Both the position numbers and the translations under genes were made by a program. Shown here piece by piece: positions 17,107 to 25,744 of a stretch of 64,000 nt of DNA. How positions within the stretch are numbered: the first letter of the stretch is position 1; each line of letters begins with the position of its first letter. This stretch comes from Methanocalculus chunghsingensis (GTDB lineage Archaea; Halobacteriota; Methanomicrobia; Methanomicrobiales; Methanocorpusculaceae). The stretch is from contig NZ_JWHL01000001.1 of assembly GCF_018132105.1 (NCBI RefSeq), forward strand, positions 124,001-188,000. The letters are read 5' to 3'. The notes below the pieces were generated by a model. The model had not been told where the DNA came from. It was given only the letters and a program-made list of their open reading frames with translations, and ran no database searches.

Positions 17107-18111
17107 ATGAAACCACAGAGGCTACCACTGAAACAGAGGCATGGAGGGGTTATCCGACGACTTCGTGCAGATGGAGCGGGAGAGGATCTCATCGACTTCA
17201 GTGCCAGCATGAACCCATATCCCCCCTCTATAGACTGGAAGCCTGAGTTATGTGATATTCTGGATTATCCTGATGATACCTACATTGAACTGAAAGAAGC
17301 GATCGGATCTGCCTTCTCGCGTGATCCCTCAGAGATAGCGGTGGGTAATGGATCAATTGAACTGATCAGGATCTATGCCCAGGTTTTTCTTTCACCCGGA
17401 TCTGGAGCATTGATCGAGTCACCTACCTTTGGGGAGTATGCCCAGTCCGTTCTCCTTGCTGGTGGAAAGCTGGTCAAAGAGCCTGAAGATGCCACAGTTC
17501 GATATCTCTGCAACCCCAATAACCCGACAGGAAAGCTGCTTCAGAGAGAGGATGTTCGAAGTATCCTCCATGACTGTAAAGAGGCTGGCTCACGCCTGTT
17601 TCTTGATGAGGCATTCATCGATCTCGCTGATCCGGATGAGAGTATGTCGGATCATCGTGATTCCGATCTTTTTATCCTCAGATCCCTCACAAAAGCATTC
17701 TCTGTTCCTGGAATCAGATTCGGATTTGGGTTTTCAGATCCTGAAACAATCGAGGCTATCGAGACTGCCCGTCCGCCATGGACGGTTAACCGATATGCGG
17801 AAACATATGCAATTGAAGCCTTGCGCCATCTTCCTGATCTTGAACGTTCACGAAGGCTTATCGCAGAGGAGAGAGCTTTTCTTTCTGGATCGATACGATC
17901 CCTTGGTCTCTTCTGCCACCCGTCCTCGGTGAATTATCTTCTTGTTGATACCGGCAGGGATGCCGGCGAACTTCAGCATGCCCTCCTCAAGGCAGGCGTC
18001 CTTGTTCGGGACTGCACTTCTTTTGGCCTTCCCCAGTCGATCCGGATCGCCGTCCGACGTCATGAAGAGAACACTGTACTTATTGAGGCATTATCTGCAT
18101 GCATGCACTGA
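17107..18111 (+). CDS. cobD: Threonine-phosphate decarboxylase-like aminotransferase
   Basis: PLP-dependent fold-type I enzyme of about 334 residues, between HisC and CobD in sequence. SASMNPYPP near the N-terminus, YLCNPNNPTGKLL, LDEAF and the PLP lysine in RSLTKAFSVPGIRFGF are visible. It overlaps the following cobY gene by 13 bp, which favours CobD: making (R)-1-amino-2-propanol phosphate from L-threonine phosphate for the cobalamin side chain. A histidinol-phosphate aminotransferase role is the alternative. The ATG at 17107 is preferred over the GTG at 17095. Confidence 0.82.
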   Translation: MKPQRLPLKQRHGGVIRRLRADGAGEDLIDFSASMNPYPPSIDWKPELCDILDYPDDTYIELKEAIGSAFSRDPSEIAVGNGSIELIRIYAQVFLSPGSGALIESPTFGEYAQSVLLAGGKLVKEPEDATVRYLCNPNNPTGKLLQREDVRSILHDCKEAGSRLFLDEAFIDLADPDESMSDHRDSDLFILRSLTKAFSVPGIRFGFGFSDPETIEAIETARPPWTVNRYAETYAIEALRHLPDLERSRRLIAEERAFLSGSIRSLGLFCHPSSVNYLLVDTGRDAGELQHALLKAGVLVRDCTSFGLPQSIRIAVRRHEENTVLIEALSACMH

Positions 18112-18698
18112 TTATGGCGGGGGGGGTGGGATCCCGCCTTGGAATGGGTGAAAAACCACTCGTCTGCATTGCCGGCAGACCGATGATCCAGTGGGTGATT
18201 GATGCATTTTCATCTGCGGGGTTCAGTCCTGTCGTTGTCTTATCCTCAAAGACGCCGTACACACGCAACTGGTGCCGTGTACATTCCATTCCTTTCATCG
18301 TCGCAGATGGGGGTGGCTACGTGGAAGATCTCATGTATGCTGTAAGGCTCTTGGAGGAGGAGGGGCCGGTCTTTACATCCGTCTCGGATATTCCCTGTAT
18401 CTCGGTCGGAATTATCCGCGCGGTATATGAGACCTATTGTAGATCCGGGATGGAAGCCTGTTCCACCTGGGTTCCTGTTTCACTCTGCCGGGATATCGGC
18501 ACAGAACCGCGCTACCAGTTTGAGATAGAAGGCGTCCCTTCGAGCCCTGTCGGGGTCAATATATTACAGGGATCAAAGATTGGAGAGGTTCAGGAAGAGC
18601 TTTGCCTTCTCCTCCATGAAAAGAAGCTTGTATTTAATGTTAATACACGATCAGAGCTTGCCCTCCTCGAAAATCACTTTCAATCAGTATTTTTTTGA
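18099..18698 (+). CDS. cobY: Adenosylcobinamide-phosphate guanylyltransferase CobY
   Basis: GTP:adenosylcobinamide-phosphate guanylyltransferase, the archaeal replacement for CobU, activating cobinamide phosphate before the lower ligand is attached. The 199-residue protein starts MHALIMAGGVGSRLGMGEKP, the G-loop of the nucleotidyltransferase fold, and has the metal-binding SVSDIPC. It is translationally coupled to the cobD-like gene (13-bp overlap). The pair points to de novo or salvage cobamide synthesis, which methanogens need for methyl transfer. Confidence 0.88.
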   Translation: MHALIMAGGVGSRLGMGEKPLVCIAGRPMIQWVIDAFSSAGFSPVVVLSSKTPYTRNWCRVHSIPFIVADGGGYVEDLMYAVRLLEEEGPVFTSVSDIPCISVGIIRAVYETYCRSGMEACSTWVPVSLCRDIGTEPRYQFEIEGVPSSPVGVNILQGSKIGEVQEELCLLLHEKKLVFNVNTRSELALLENHFQSVFF

Positions 18699-18748
18699 CT
18701 GCTTTCCCCCCTCGTGTACTATTTAACGAAACCTGCTGAGTACTAGAT

Positions 18749-19978
18749 ATGGACCATTCACGGGAGATAGAACTCGAAGGTCATATCATCGATTCGGGGA
18801 TTATGACACGGGTATTTGATCGTGTCATGGATATGGGCGGCGATTTTGAGATCATCACCTTTGAGGTGGGGAAAAAGAAAAGAGATCCCAGTTATGCCCG
18901 GCTTCAGATTAGAGCGGATTCGGAAGAGCAGCTTCAGTCAATAACAAGTGAGCTTCACCGGTATGGTGCCCGGCTGATTGATCTGGATAATGTCAGGCTG
19001 ATGCCTGCAGAAGCTGATCGTGTCGTTCCGAAAGGATTCTACTCGACGACGAACCATCCGACCTCTGTTCGGTACCGGGATGAATGGATCCCTGTTGAGC
19101 ATATCGAGATGGACTGTACAATTGTCGTAGACGAGGTGACCGGGCGCGCCTTCTGCACACCACTGTCAAGACTAAAGAAAGGGGATTCTGTTGTCATTGG
19201 TGAGGAAGGTGTCAGAGTCGTCTATCCGGAGCGGCCACGTGAAACCGGTATGTTTGAGTTCATGCACGGTCAGGTCTCTTCCGAACGACCAAGTGCTACG
19301 ATCGTCAGAAAGATAGCAAAGGAACTTCTGAAAGTCAAAGCTGCAGGCCTGAAGGTCGGCCTTGTCGGAGGTCCCGCTATCGTTCATACCGGGGCTGGTG
19401 ATGCGCTTGCCACATTGATCCGCGAGGGGTACATCGACATTCTCTTCAGCGGAAATGCACTTGCCACTCATGATATTGAGTACAATCTCTTTGGTACCTC
19501 TCTTGGTATGAACCTGAAAACCGGCGAGCTTATCACTGGTGGCCATAAGCATCACATCTATGCCATCAGTGAGGTGATGCGTGCAGGTTCAATCGCTGCC
19601 GCTGTCGAGAAGCACGTCATCACCGGTGGTATCATGTACGAGTGTGTCAAGGCAGGGATCCCCTATATTCTCGCAGGATCAATCCGGGATGACGGCCCGC
19701 TCCCTGATGTGATCACCGATACTGTTGAGGCACAGGATCGGATGCGCGAGCATCTGGAGGATTGTGGGATGGTACTGATGATTGGGACGCTTCTTCACTC
19801 GGTGGCAGTAGGAAACTGCCTTCCGTCCTATGTGAAGACGATATGTGTTGATATCAACCCGGCATCGGTAACAAAACTGATGGACAGGGGAACGACTCAG
19901 GCGATAGGCGTCGTTTCAGATGCCGGCACATTCATACCGGCTCTCCTCGCAGCACTCAGTCAAAATATTAACGGGTGA
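18749..19978 (+). CDS. Archaeal-type ornithine cyclodeaminase (LOR/SDH domain)
   Basis: A 409-residue member of the archaeal ornithine cyclodeaminase family, unrelated to mu-crystallin-type enzymes; known members convert ornithine to proline and ammonia. The N-terminal LOR/SDH-type domain spans about 1-90 (LEGHIIDSGIMTRVFDRVMD). A middle part holds VPKGFYSTTNHPT and VEHIEMDCTIVVD. The C-terminal NAD-binding domain has GLVGGPAIVHTGAG, LFSGNALATHDIE and YILAGSIRDDGPLP. It converges on the RaSEA-like gene with an 11-bp overlap. Together with argF at 32 kb it points to arginine/proline metabolism, though it is not in that operon. Confidence 0.88.
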   Translation: MDHSREIELEGHIIDSGIMTRVFDRVMDMGGDFEIITFEVGKKKRDPSYARLQIRADSEEQLQSITSELHRYGARLIDLDNVRLMPAEADRVVPKGFYSTTNHPTSVRYRDEWIPVEHIEMDCTIVVDEVTGRAFCTPLSRLKKGDSVVIGEEGVRVVYPERPRETGMFEFMHGQVSSERPSATIVRKIAKELLKVKAAGLKVGLVGGPAIVHTGAGDALATLIREGYIDILFSGNALATHDIEYNLFGTSLGMNLKTGELITGGHKHHIYAISEVMRAGSIAAAVEKHVITGGIMYECVKAGIPYILAGSIRDDGPLPDVITDTVEAQDRMREHLEDCGMVLMIGTLLHSVAVGNCLPSYVKTICVDINPASVTKLMDRGTTQAIGVVSDAGTFIPALLAALSQNING

Positions 19979-20954
19979 GTGGCATACACCAGGGCATCTC
20001 ATGCTCTCTGATATACTGCCATTCTTCCCTGCATCCGCACTCTTTTTCAAATGCTCTTCTGATCAGATCACGATCAAAGCTGAGCGAATACTCATCGATC
20101 GCCTTCTTAATATCCCGATCACAGTCCCCGCAGTTGTGTGGTCCCCGGATATACCCTCCCCCGACCGGGTCACAACTGACCTTCTCATCGGTTGAGAGGA
20201 GTATTTCAAGTGCACTCCAGAGATAGGGGGGGCGGTATGCTCCTTTTTTCCAGAGGTATTCAAGCTCCGTTCTCCTTTGGACCGTACAGAGGTTCATTGA
20301 AATAAGATCAGCATAGGGTGCAGCCTCGGTAATGGAGGTCTTCATATCAGCGACAGCCTCACTCTCGGTCAGAAAGAGCGGCTTTAACATAAGATATGCC
20401 TTGACGCCGACTCCCGCATCCCGGGCGATGGTGGTTGCGCTGATGAAATCGGCAAAGGTGAATCCTTTATCGATAGATTTCTCTCTGATGCTGTCATTCG
20501 TCGTTTCGAGGCCCATTGCAACATAGAGGGGCATCTCATGACTGCCGTTATCGATTCGATCAAGAAACGATCGTACCACATCATTTGTAACGTACTCCGG
20601 CCTGGTCTCAGCAATGACAATCTTTCCCCTGATGAGAGCGCCGAGGCGGTTTCGTACTTCAGAAGGTACTTCCACCGGATCAAAGAAACTGCCTGATGTG
20701 AATATCTTGACAAGGTCGTATGAATCGGATCGATAATTATCTTCGATCCACTGAATCTGGGCGAGCATCCGGCTGGTGAGCTCTTCTTCAGTCATCGCCG
20801 GGTACCGTTCGAAACGGTATCCGCACATCCTGCACCTGTTAAAACTGCATCCGCCGGATCGCAGGATGATGGTGAGTGTCTTTCTGATCTCGCCCCCGAT
20901 GAGGTCTTCTCCCATCCATGAGGCAAGCGGTTTTTCTTCTCCACGGGATACCAT
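19968..20954 (-). CDS. Archaeosine synthase beta-like radical SAM protein (RaSEA)
   Basis: Radical SAM enzyme of about 328 residues. The cluster motif CSFNRCRMCGYR has Cys spaced x4 and x2, and TSGSFFDPVEVP, ETRPEYV and MGLETTNDSIREKSIDKGF follow, which match the TIGR01210/Elp3-like family now known as RaSEA. RaSEA works with ArcS to make archaeosine at position 15 of tRNA. A C-terminal Cys group (CGDCDRD and CGCREE) may bind metal. An ArcS gene is not in this window, so the pathway assignment rests on family resemblance. Start ATG at 20954; a GTG lies three codons upstream. Divergent from the surface-protein gene. Confidence 0.75.
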   Translation of the reverse strand: MVSRGEEKPLASWMGEDLIGGEIRKTLTIILRSGGCSFNRCRMCGYRFERYPAMTEEELTSRMLAQIQWIEDNYRSDSYDLVKIFTSGSFFDPVEVPSEVRNRLGALIRGKIVIAETRPEYVTNDVVRSFLDRIDNGSHEMPLYVAMGLETTNDSIREKSIDKGFTFADFISATTIARDAGVGVKAYLMLKPLFLTESEAVADMKTSITEAAPYADLISMNLCTVQRRTELEYLWKKGAYRPPYLWSALEILLSTDEKVSCDPVGGGYIRGPHNCGDCDRDIKKAIDEYSLSFDRDLIRRAFEKECGCREEWQYIREHEMPWCMPLTR

Positions 20955-20983
20955 TAACACCACATACTGATGATATCTCGATC

Positions 20984-22084
20984 ATGAAAAAGATCGCACT
21001 CATGGTCATCCTGCTTATGCTCTGTGTCACGAGTGTTTCGGCCTACTCTTTTCAATTTATTGGTGAGCCGAGAGACTCCGGTAGTATAACGAGATATGTC
21101 GGAGAAACATTCATTCTGGAGGGAGTTTCGCCGAATATCCCTCCCGGCATCTCCATGACCCTGCATATCAGCGGTCCGGTAAGTTACTCGCGGGAAATTC
21201 CTTTTGTGATCCAGTCTGATGGTTACTTCTCAGTTCCTTTTGAGACGACGGGACTGCGGGAGGGTCCGTACCGGTTTGAGATACGACAGAACCCGAATTA
21301 TCCTCTTGGATCCGGGCGCAACTGGTTTATCCTCAATCTTATTGATCGCAGCCTTCTTCTGAGGGCGGGCTCGCCCCTTTCACAGGAGTACACCGGGCGG
21401 CTCACTGTTGCCGGGACTGTGCAGGATCTCGGTACTGACGGGGTTGAGCTGCTTGTCACAGGACCTCCAGGAACCGTCTTTGGACCTGAATGGATTGCAA
21501 CTGACAGTCAGGGGAGGTTCTCAAGGACTATTATGATCAATGAGGGTGGGATATATACCGCACGGATCTCGGATCGGAGGGGGCTGATTGGGACTCTTCG
21601 ATACGATGCCTATCAGGAGACGGTCGTGACCCCGGTGCCGACGAGCCCGCCGGTTTCAGGCGGGGTTCTTTCAGCCAGCGCATCCTCCTCACGTGAGAAT
21701 CCCGCGTACTTTGAAGTCAGGACGCAGAGGGGCCCGGTGACTCTCAGCACCTCGCGGGGGGTAGACTGGGTTGTTGAATATATCGATGAATCCGGTAGGA
21801 TGCATATCGTCAACACGTTCGGTCCGGATCGGGCTGAGAGTGTCAGCTTTGAGGGATCTGGAGGCACCATCTACATCAGAATATACCCGACAGGTCCTGA
21901 CTCTGAGCGGGTCTTCCTGTATGGTGAGAACGTCGCGTCCCTTTCAGTCAGCGATACCATCACTGCCAGGTTTGAAGATATCCCGGAATCGGACTTCGTT
22001 CCAGAAGAAGAGGCTCCTGTATCGATTATTGTGCCATTTTTTGCTCTTGCGATAATCCTCTTCGTGGTGGCGAAGAAACCATAA
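20984..22084 (+). CDS. Predicted membrane-anchored surface protein
   Basis: A 366-residue exported protein. The N-terminus MKKIALMVILLMLCVTSVSA is a clear signal peptide. The C-terminus SIIVPFFALAIILFVVAKKP is a membrane anchor with a basic end. The body is rich in Gly, Ser, Thr and Pro and looks like beta-sandwich repeats (YVGETFILEGVSPNIPPGIS; LTVAGTVQDLGTDGVELLV), typical of archaeal envelope proteins. A low-complexity linker VVTPVPTSPPVSGG lies near residue 215. I do not recognise a named domain with confidence. Confidence 0.7.
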   Translation: MKKIALMVILLMLCVTSVSAYSFQFIGEPRDSGSITRYVGETFILEGVSPNIPPGISMTLHISGPVSYSREIPFVIQSDGYFSVPFETTGLREGPYRFEIRQNPNYPLGSGRNWFILNLIDRSLLLRAGSPLSQEYTGRLTVAGTVQDLGTDGVELLVTGPPGTVFGPEWIATDSQGRFSRTIMINEGGIYTARISDRRGLIGTLRYDAYQETVVTPVPTSPPVSGGVLSASASSSRENPAYFEVRTQRGPVTLSTSRGVDWVVEYIDESGRMHIVNTFGPDRAESVSFEGSGGTIYIRIYPTGPDSERVFLYGENVASLSVSDTITARFEDIPESDFVPEEEAPVSIIVPFFALAIILFVVAKKP

Positions 22085-22117
22085 TCTCTTATTTCATCAC
22101 AGCATATATGTAAGTAG

Positions 22118-22203
22118 GCCGGGGTAGTCTAGTCCGGAAAGGCGGTGGCCTTGAAAGCCACTGGTGTCTCACCTCGGGAGTTCAAATCTCTCCCCCGGCG
22201 CCA
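22118..22203 (+). tRNA. tRNA-Ser (anticodon UGA)
   Basis: Folds as a class II tRNA: acceptor arm GCCGGGG with CCCCGGC (22118-22124 and 22193-22199), anticodon stem GTGGC/GCCAC with loop CTTGAAA giving anticodon TGA, a long variable arm (about 22162-22175) and the TTCAAATC T-loop. Discriminator G at 22200 is followed by a genome-encoded CCA at 22201-22203. No intron is seen. A TATA-like CATATATG lies about 15 bp upstream. Confidence 0.95.
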
Positions 22204-22287
22204 TTTTCACAATCTCTTCTCCAACATCTGGTCACATTCGTTCTCTTTATCCCTTCTCAGATACAAAAGAAGTATACGTGACAAATC

Positions 22288-22512
22288 ATGTGTATCGCAG
22301 TGCCTGCAGAAGTAATAGAGATTCGTGACGGAAACCTTGGCCTGGTTGACTTTGGTGATCTTCAGCATGAAGTGCGGCTGGATCTCGTTGATGTCAAAGT
22401 GGGTGAGTTCGTCCTTGTCCATGTCGGTTTTGCCATCCAGCGGCTCTCCCGTGAGGAGGGGCTTGAAACTCGTGAACTGTTCCGGCAGGTCTATGAGGCT
22501 ATGGGATCCTGA
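22288..22512 (+). CDS. hypC: Hydrogenase maturation chaperone HypC
   Basis: A 74-residue HypC/HupF chaperone that, with HypD, carries the Fe(CN)2CO group to [NiFe] hydrogenase precursors. It starts MCIAVPAEV, with the essential Cys2, and keeps the small barrel (LGLVDFGDLQHEVRLDLV; VGEFVLVHVGFAIQRLS). Its stop codon overlaps the hypA start by one base, so hypC-hypA-hypE form a coupled operon. hypB, hypD and hypF are not in the window. Confidence 0.95.
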   Translation: MCIAVPAEVIEIRDGNLGLVDFGDLQHEVRLDLVDVKVGEFVLVHVGFAIQRLSREEGLETRELFRQVYEAMGS

Positions 22513-22850
22513 TGCATGAATATAGCATAGCATACGACATCTATGCGACGGCCAGAAGAACAGCTCTTGATCATAATGCGACTGTTGTTCGCCGAATTAC
22601 CGTATCGTTTGGCGAGATGGCGATGATCAATCCAGAACAGGTCTGTTTTCTCTTTGGTGCCATAGCAGAGGATGACCCGCTTCTTTCTGGTGCAGAACTC
22701 GTCTATGAAAAAGTCCCTCCCCGTACACACTGCTCCTGCGGTTATGAAGGGAGTGAGATTTATGTCTGCCCGGAGTGTGGAACACTTCCTACGATCGTCT
22801 CTGGAAAAGAGATCGTTGTGAAGAATATCGAGATAGACAATGGTGAGTAA
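22512..22850 (+). CDS. hypA: Hydrogenase nickel incorporation protein HypA
   Basis: A 112-residue nickel metallochaperone for [NiFe] hydrogenase. MHEYSIAYDI supplies the nickel-binding His2, and CSCGYE with CPECGT forms the four-Cys zinc site. It overlaps hypC by one base and hypE by 11 bp, so expression should be tightly coupled. Confidence 0.94.
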   Translation: MHEYSIAYDIYATARRTALDHNATVVRRITVSFGEMAMINPEQVCFLFGAIAEDDPLLSGAELVYEKVPPRTHCSCGYEGSEIYVCPECGTLPTIVSGKEIVVKNIEIDNGE

Positions 22851-23847
22851 ATTGAATGTCAATCTGATGCATGGAGCTGGCGGAGAGGTGATGGGGGAGC
22901 TCCTGAAGACGCTCACCGCCTTTAAAAATAATAATGCAGGTGGCCTGGGCCTTGAGTCACTTGATGATGGCGCAGTTATTCCGGTTAATGGGACAAATAT
23001 TGTACTGACAACTGACTCGCATGTTGTCCGTCCGATCTTCTTCCCTGGCGGTGATATCGGCAGGATCTCTGTCTGCGGAACGATTAATGATCTAGCAGTG
23101 ATGGGCGCACGGCCCATCGCCCTCACCTCTGCTATGATAATTGAGGAAGGGTTTGAGATTTCCGGTCTTGCCCGAATCGTCGCCTCCATGGATCAGGCCC
23201 TCGAAGAGGCAGGGGCAGCAATCGTGACCGGGGATACGAAAGTTGTTGAGCGGGGCTCCCTCGATGGTATTATTATCAATACGGCCGGGATCGGTATTGC
23301 AGACCGGCCAGTACGTGACAGTGGTCTGAGAGAGGGCGATCAGATCATCGTCTCCGGAACCCTCGGTGATCATGGTATCTCCATTCTGGCATATCGTGAA
23401 GGGTTTGATCTCGGTGATCAGCTCAGGTCCGACGTGGCACCTGTCTGGGGAATGGTGGATCTCGCACTCCGCGCTGGTGAGATCCATGCAATGAAGGATC
23501 CGACACGTGGCGGATTTGCCGCTGCCATCAATGAGATGGCACGAAAGAGTGGCGTTTCTATCCTCCTTGATGAAGAGCAGGTACCGATTCGTCAGAGTGT
23601 CCGCTCTGCAGGCGAGCTTATGGGTATCGACCCACTTCAGGTTGCAAATGAGGGGAAGGTCGTGATGGGCGTTCCCGCAGCGGATGCAGAGGCCGTGCTC
23701 GCTGCCATCAGATCTCATCCTCTCGGTCGTGACGCATCGATCATCGGTGAGGTCGTCACAGGTTCTGATGTTATTATGAGGACGAGCATCGGCGGTGAGC
23801 GGTTCATTGAGCCGCCACTTGGTGATCCGGTACCACGGGTATGTTAG
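22840..23847 (+). CDS. hypE: Hydrogenase maturation protein HypE
   Basis: A 335-residue PurM/ThiL-like ATPase that dehydrates the carbamoyl group on its C-terminal Cys to a thiocyanate, the cyanide donor for the hydrogenase iron. It shows LMHGAGGEVM, DDGAVIPVNG, GTINDLAVMGARP and PTRGGFAAAINE motifs and ends with the conserved PRVC, whose terminal Cys accepts the carbamoyl group from HypF. Overlaps hypA by 11 bp and pyrC by 7 bp. Confidence 0.95.
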   Translation: MVSKLNVNLMHGAGGEVMGELLKTLTAFKNNNAGGLGLESLDDGAVIPVNGTNIVLTTDSHVVRPIFFPGGDIGRISVCGTINDLAVMGARPIALTSAMIIEEGFEISGLARIVASMDQALEEAGAAIVTGDTKVVERGSLDGIIINTAGIGIADRPVRDSGLREGDQIIVSGTLGDHGISILAYREGFDLGDQLRSDVAPVWGMVDLALRAGEIHAMKDPTRGGFAAAINEMARKSGVSILLDEEQVPIRQSVRSAGELMGIDPLQVANEGKVVMGVPAADAEAVLAAIRSHPLGRDASIIGEVVTGSDVIMRTSIGGERFIEPPLGDPVPRVC

Positions 23848-25103
23848 ATCTCGTCCTCAGGAACGCCACCCTCCCTGAGGGGAGGGTGGCTGATCTCTCT
23901 TTTCAGAATGCAAGACTGGTGCATATCGGCAGTGCCGGCAGATCAGATCAGGAGATTGACTGTACCGGCCTCCTCTGTATTCCGGCTGCAACCGATATTC
24001 ATGTCCACATGCGGGGCGGAAGCCAGTCTGCCAAGGAGGACTGGCGAACCGGTTCGATGGCCGCCCTTGCAGGTGGTGTCACGATGGTTGTGGATCAGCC
24101 AAACACCATTCCACCTCTTCTGAATCAGGAACGGTACTTAGAACGGGTTCGGGAAGCGAAGAAAGATTCCCTCTGCTCTTTTGCTATCAATGGCGGTATA
24201 TCTCCCGGTGTTGATCCGCTCCCCCTCTGGAGGGCGGGAGCGATGGCCTTTGGTGAAATCTTCGCTGCACCTTCCAGCTATGGTGATGCACTGACACTGG
24301 AGGAACTGAAGCAGGCCCTCCATGAGGTTCATGCCTTTGGGGCACCTGCAACAATTCATGCAGAGGAGGTAAGCCCCGGTACTCCGGACTCACTTCTCGC
24401 TCACCATCATATACGATCCCCCGAGGGGGAAGTCAGGTCGCTTCAGCTGATACGGGATATCCTTCCCCCGGGGATGAGGCCTCATATCTGTCACATCAGT
24501 TCACCCGCCTCTCTCCCGGTGGCTCCGGGATCAAAGGAGGTGACGCCCCATCACCTCTTCCTCTCGATCGAACAGTTTACTCCTGATGATACCTTCGCAA
24601 GGGTGAATCCCCCTCTGCGCCCCGAGTCAGAGCGGCAGGCTCTCTTCGCTGCATGGGACTCCATCGACATCATCGCCTCGGATCATGCCCCTCATACGAG
24701 AGGGGAGAAGGCGGTAGCGTTTGCGGATGCCCCGTCCGGCCTGCCGGGTGTCGAGACGATGCTCCCCCTCCTGATGAATGAGGTGCGAAAAGGAACCATT
24801 ACGCTCTCTTCTGTTATTGAAAAGACCTCTGTCGCCCCATGCAGGGTTCTGGGCATCCTGCCTGCCGGTTTTGCACCGGATCAACGGCATGACTTTGCCT
24901 TCTATCCGATGCAGGCGGAGTCGATCAGATCGGAGAACCTCCATTCACGGTGTGGGTGGACACCATATGAGGGAATGGTCGGGGTCTTTCCCGAACTGGT
25001 CATTCAGTATGGGGAGGTTGCGTACTATCACTCAGAGTACGCAGGTATCCCCGGCCGCTATCTCGCAGGGAGGGGTTATCAGGTGGGAGAACAAATACAA
25101 TAG
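23841..25103 (+). CDS. pyrC: Dihydroorotase
   Basis: Zinc amidohydrolase of 420 residues closing carbamoyl aspartate to dihydroorotate in pyrimidine synthesis. DIHVHMRGG gives the first metal-binding histidines, THAEEV-like and HICHISSP segments the next, and IIASDHAPHT the catalytic Asp and last His. The N-terminal DLVLRNATLPEGR is usual for class I enzymes. It overlaps hypE by 7 bp, although the two have no metabolic link; pyrE is 5 kb downstream. Confidence 0.9.
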   Translation: MLDLVLRNATLPEGRVADLSFQNARLVHIGSAGRSDQEIDCTGLLCIPAATDIHVHMRGGSQSAKEDWRTGSMAALAGGVTMVVDQPNTIPPLLNQERYLERVREAKKDSLCSFAINGGISPGVDPLPLWRAGAMAFGEIFAAPSSYGDALTLEELKQALHEVHAFGAPATIHAEEVSPGTPDSLLAHHHIRSPEGEVRSLQLIRDILPPGMRPHICHISSPASLPVAPGSKEVTPHHLFLSIEQFTPDDTFARVNPPLRPESERQALFAAWDSIDIIASDHAPHTRGEKAVAFADAPSGLPGVETMLPLLMNEVRKGTITLSSVIEKTSVAPCRVLGILPAGFAPDQRHDFAFYPMQAESIRSENLHSRCGWTPYEGMVGVFPELVIQYGEVAYYHSEYAGIPGRYLAGRGYQVGEQIQ

Positions 25104-25129
25104 TGTGCCAATATATGCGCATTCATAGG

Positions 25130-25284
25130 TCCCCGGGTGATCAATGTGACGTACGTCATGAGATGAGCCACGGGACAACCCGTCTGCGCGACAGGCACCG
25201 CCCGGTGACGGGTTTGATATGGGAGGGACGGCAGAAGCCACCGATGACCTCTATCAGTTATCACCGGGCGACACCTACCCTCAG
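25130..25284 (+). ncRNA. Candidate structured RNA between pyrC and DUF167
   Basis: This short GC-rich stretch holds several hairpins: the palindrome TGACGTACGTCA at 25147-25158, ACGGG-ACAA-CCCGT near 25170-25183, and a long-range stem GCCCGGTGA (25200-25208) with TCACCGGGC (25261-25269). Inside the last stem lie GATA/TATC and GAGG/CCTC pairings, and GA-rich internal bases (GGGAC...GATGACC) that could form a kink-turn. An ACA follows the closing stem after one base, and the distance from upper stem to ACA is about 15 nt, as in archaeal H/ACA guide RNAs. A TATA-like CAATATATGC lies near 25109-25118. It could instead be a leader of the downstream gene. Confidence 0.4.
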
Positions 25285-25608
25285 ATGAGTATGCCCTCTT
25301 TTACCGATGCAATCCGCAAGGTCGGTTCCGGTCTACATATCAGCTGTGAAGTGCAGGCTGGTGGACGGGAGAATCTTTTCCCGTCGGGATATAATTGTTG
25401 GCGAGGAACAATTGGGATCACCATTACAGCCCCACCCGTCGATGGCAGAGCCAATGCCGCGATCATCCTTCTTATAGCAGATGTGATGGGGGTACCACGC
25501 TCATCGATCAGTATTGTTTCCGGACATCACTCAAACAGGAAGGTGATCCGCATCGATGGATTGAGTCTCTCCGACTGTATACATACTCTCGATCCACTCT
25601 TTGAATGA
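25285..25608 (+). CDS. DUF167 (UPF0235) family protein
   Basis: A small protein of about 107 residues of the YggU/DUF167 family, function unknown. ITITAPPVDGRANAAIILLIADVMGVP and ISIVSGHHSNRKVIRIDGL match the family core. The frame is open from 25219, but the upstream part overlaps the structured element and lacks family similarity; ATG at 25285 or 25291 is the likelier start. Confidence 0.8.
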   Translation: MSMPSFTDAIRKVGSGLHISCEVQAGGRENLFPSGYNCWRGTIGITITAPPVDGRANAAIILLIADVMGVPRSSISIVSGHHSNRKVIRIDGLSLSDCIHTLDPLFE

Positions 25609-25626
25609 TATTTATTATTTTGGATT

Positions 25627-25700
25627 GTTTAAAATATATATTTGATTTATCTTTACGGGTTACTTTAAGTAATCGTAACTCTTTATAGATATCACCTATG
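25627..25700 (+). promoter_or_regulatory. Probable dnaG promoter region
   Basis: AT-rich DNA with TTTAAAATATATATTTG at about 25627-25643 as a TATA candidate and a short dyad TTACTTTAAGTAA near 25661-25673. The first TATA is about 100 bp from the dnaG ATG at 25745, so a leader or a closer second promoter (CTTTATAGATAT at 25681) is possible. Confidence 0.4.
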
Positions 25701-25744
25701 ATCAGGCAGACAAATAAGAGCATGATCGATGGGGGTGCGATTCC

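Noticed and set aside
25200-25284. A cobalamin riboswitch, suggested by AAGCCA...GATGACC near the end of the structured element
   Set aside because: The full B12-box and kissing-loop architecture is not there, and the downstream DUF167 gene has no link to cobalamin.
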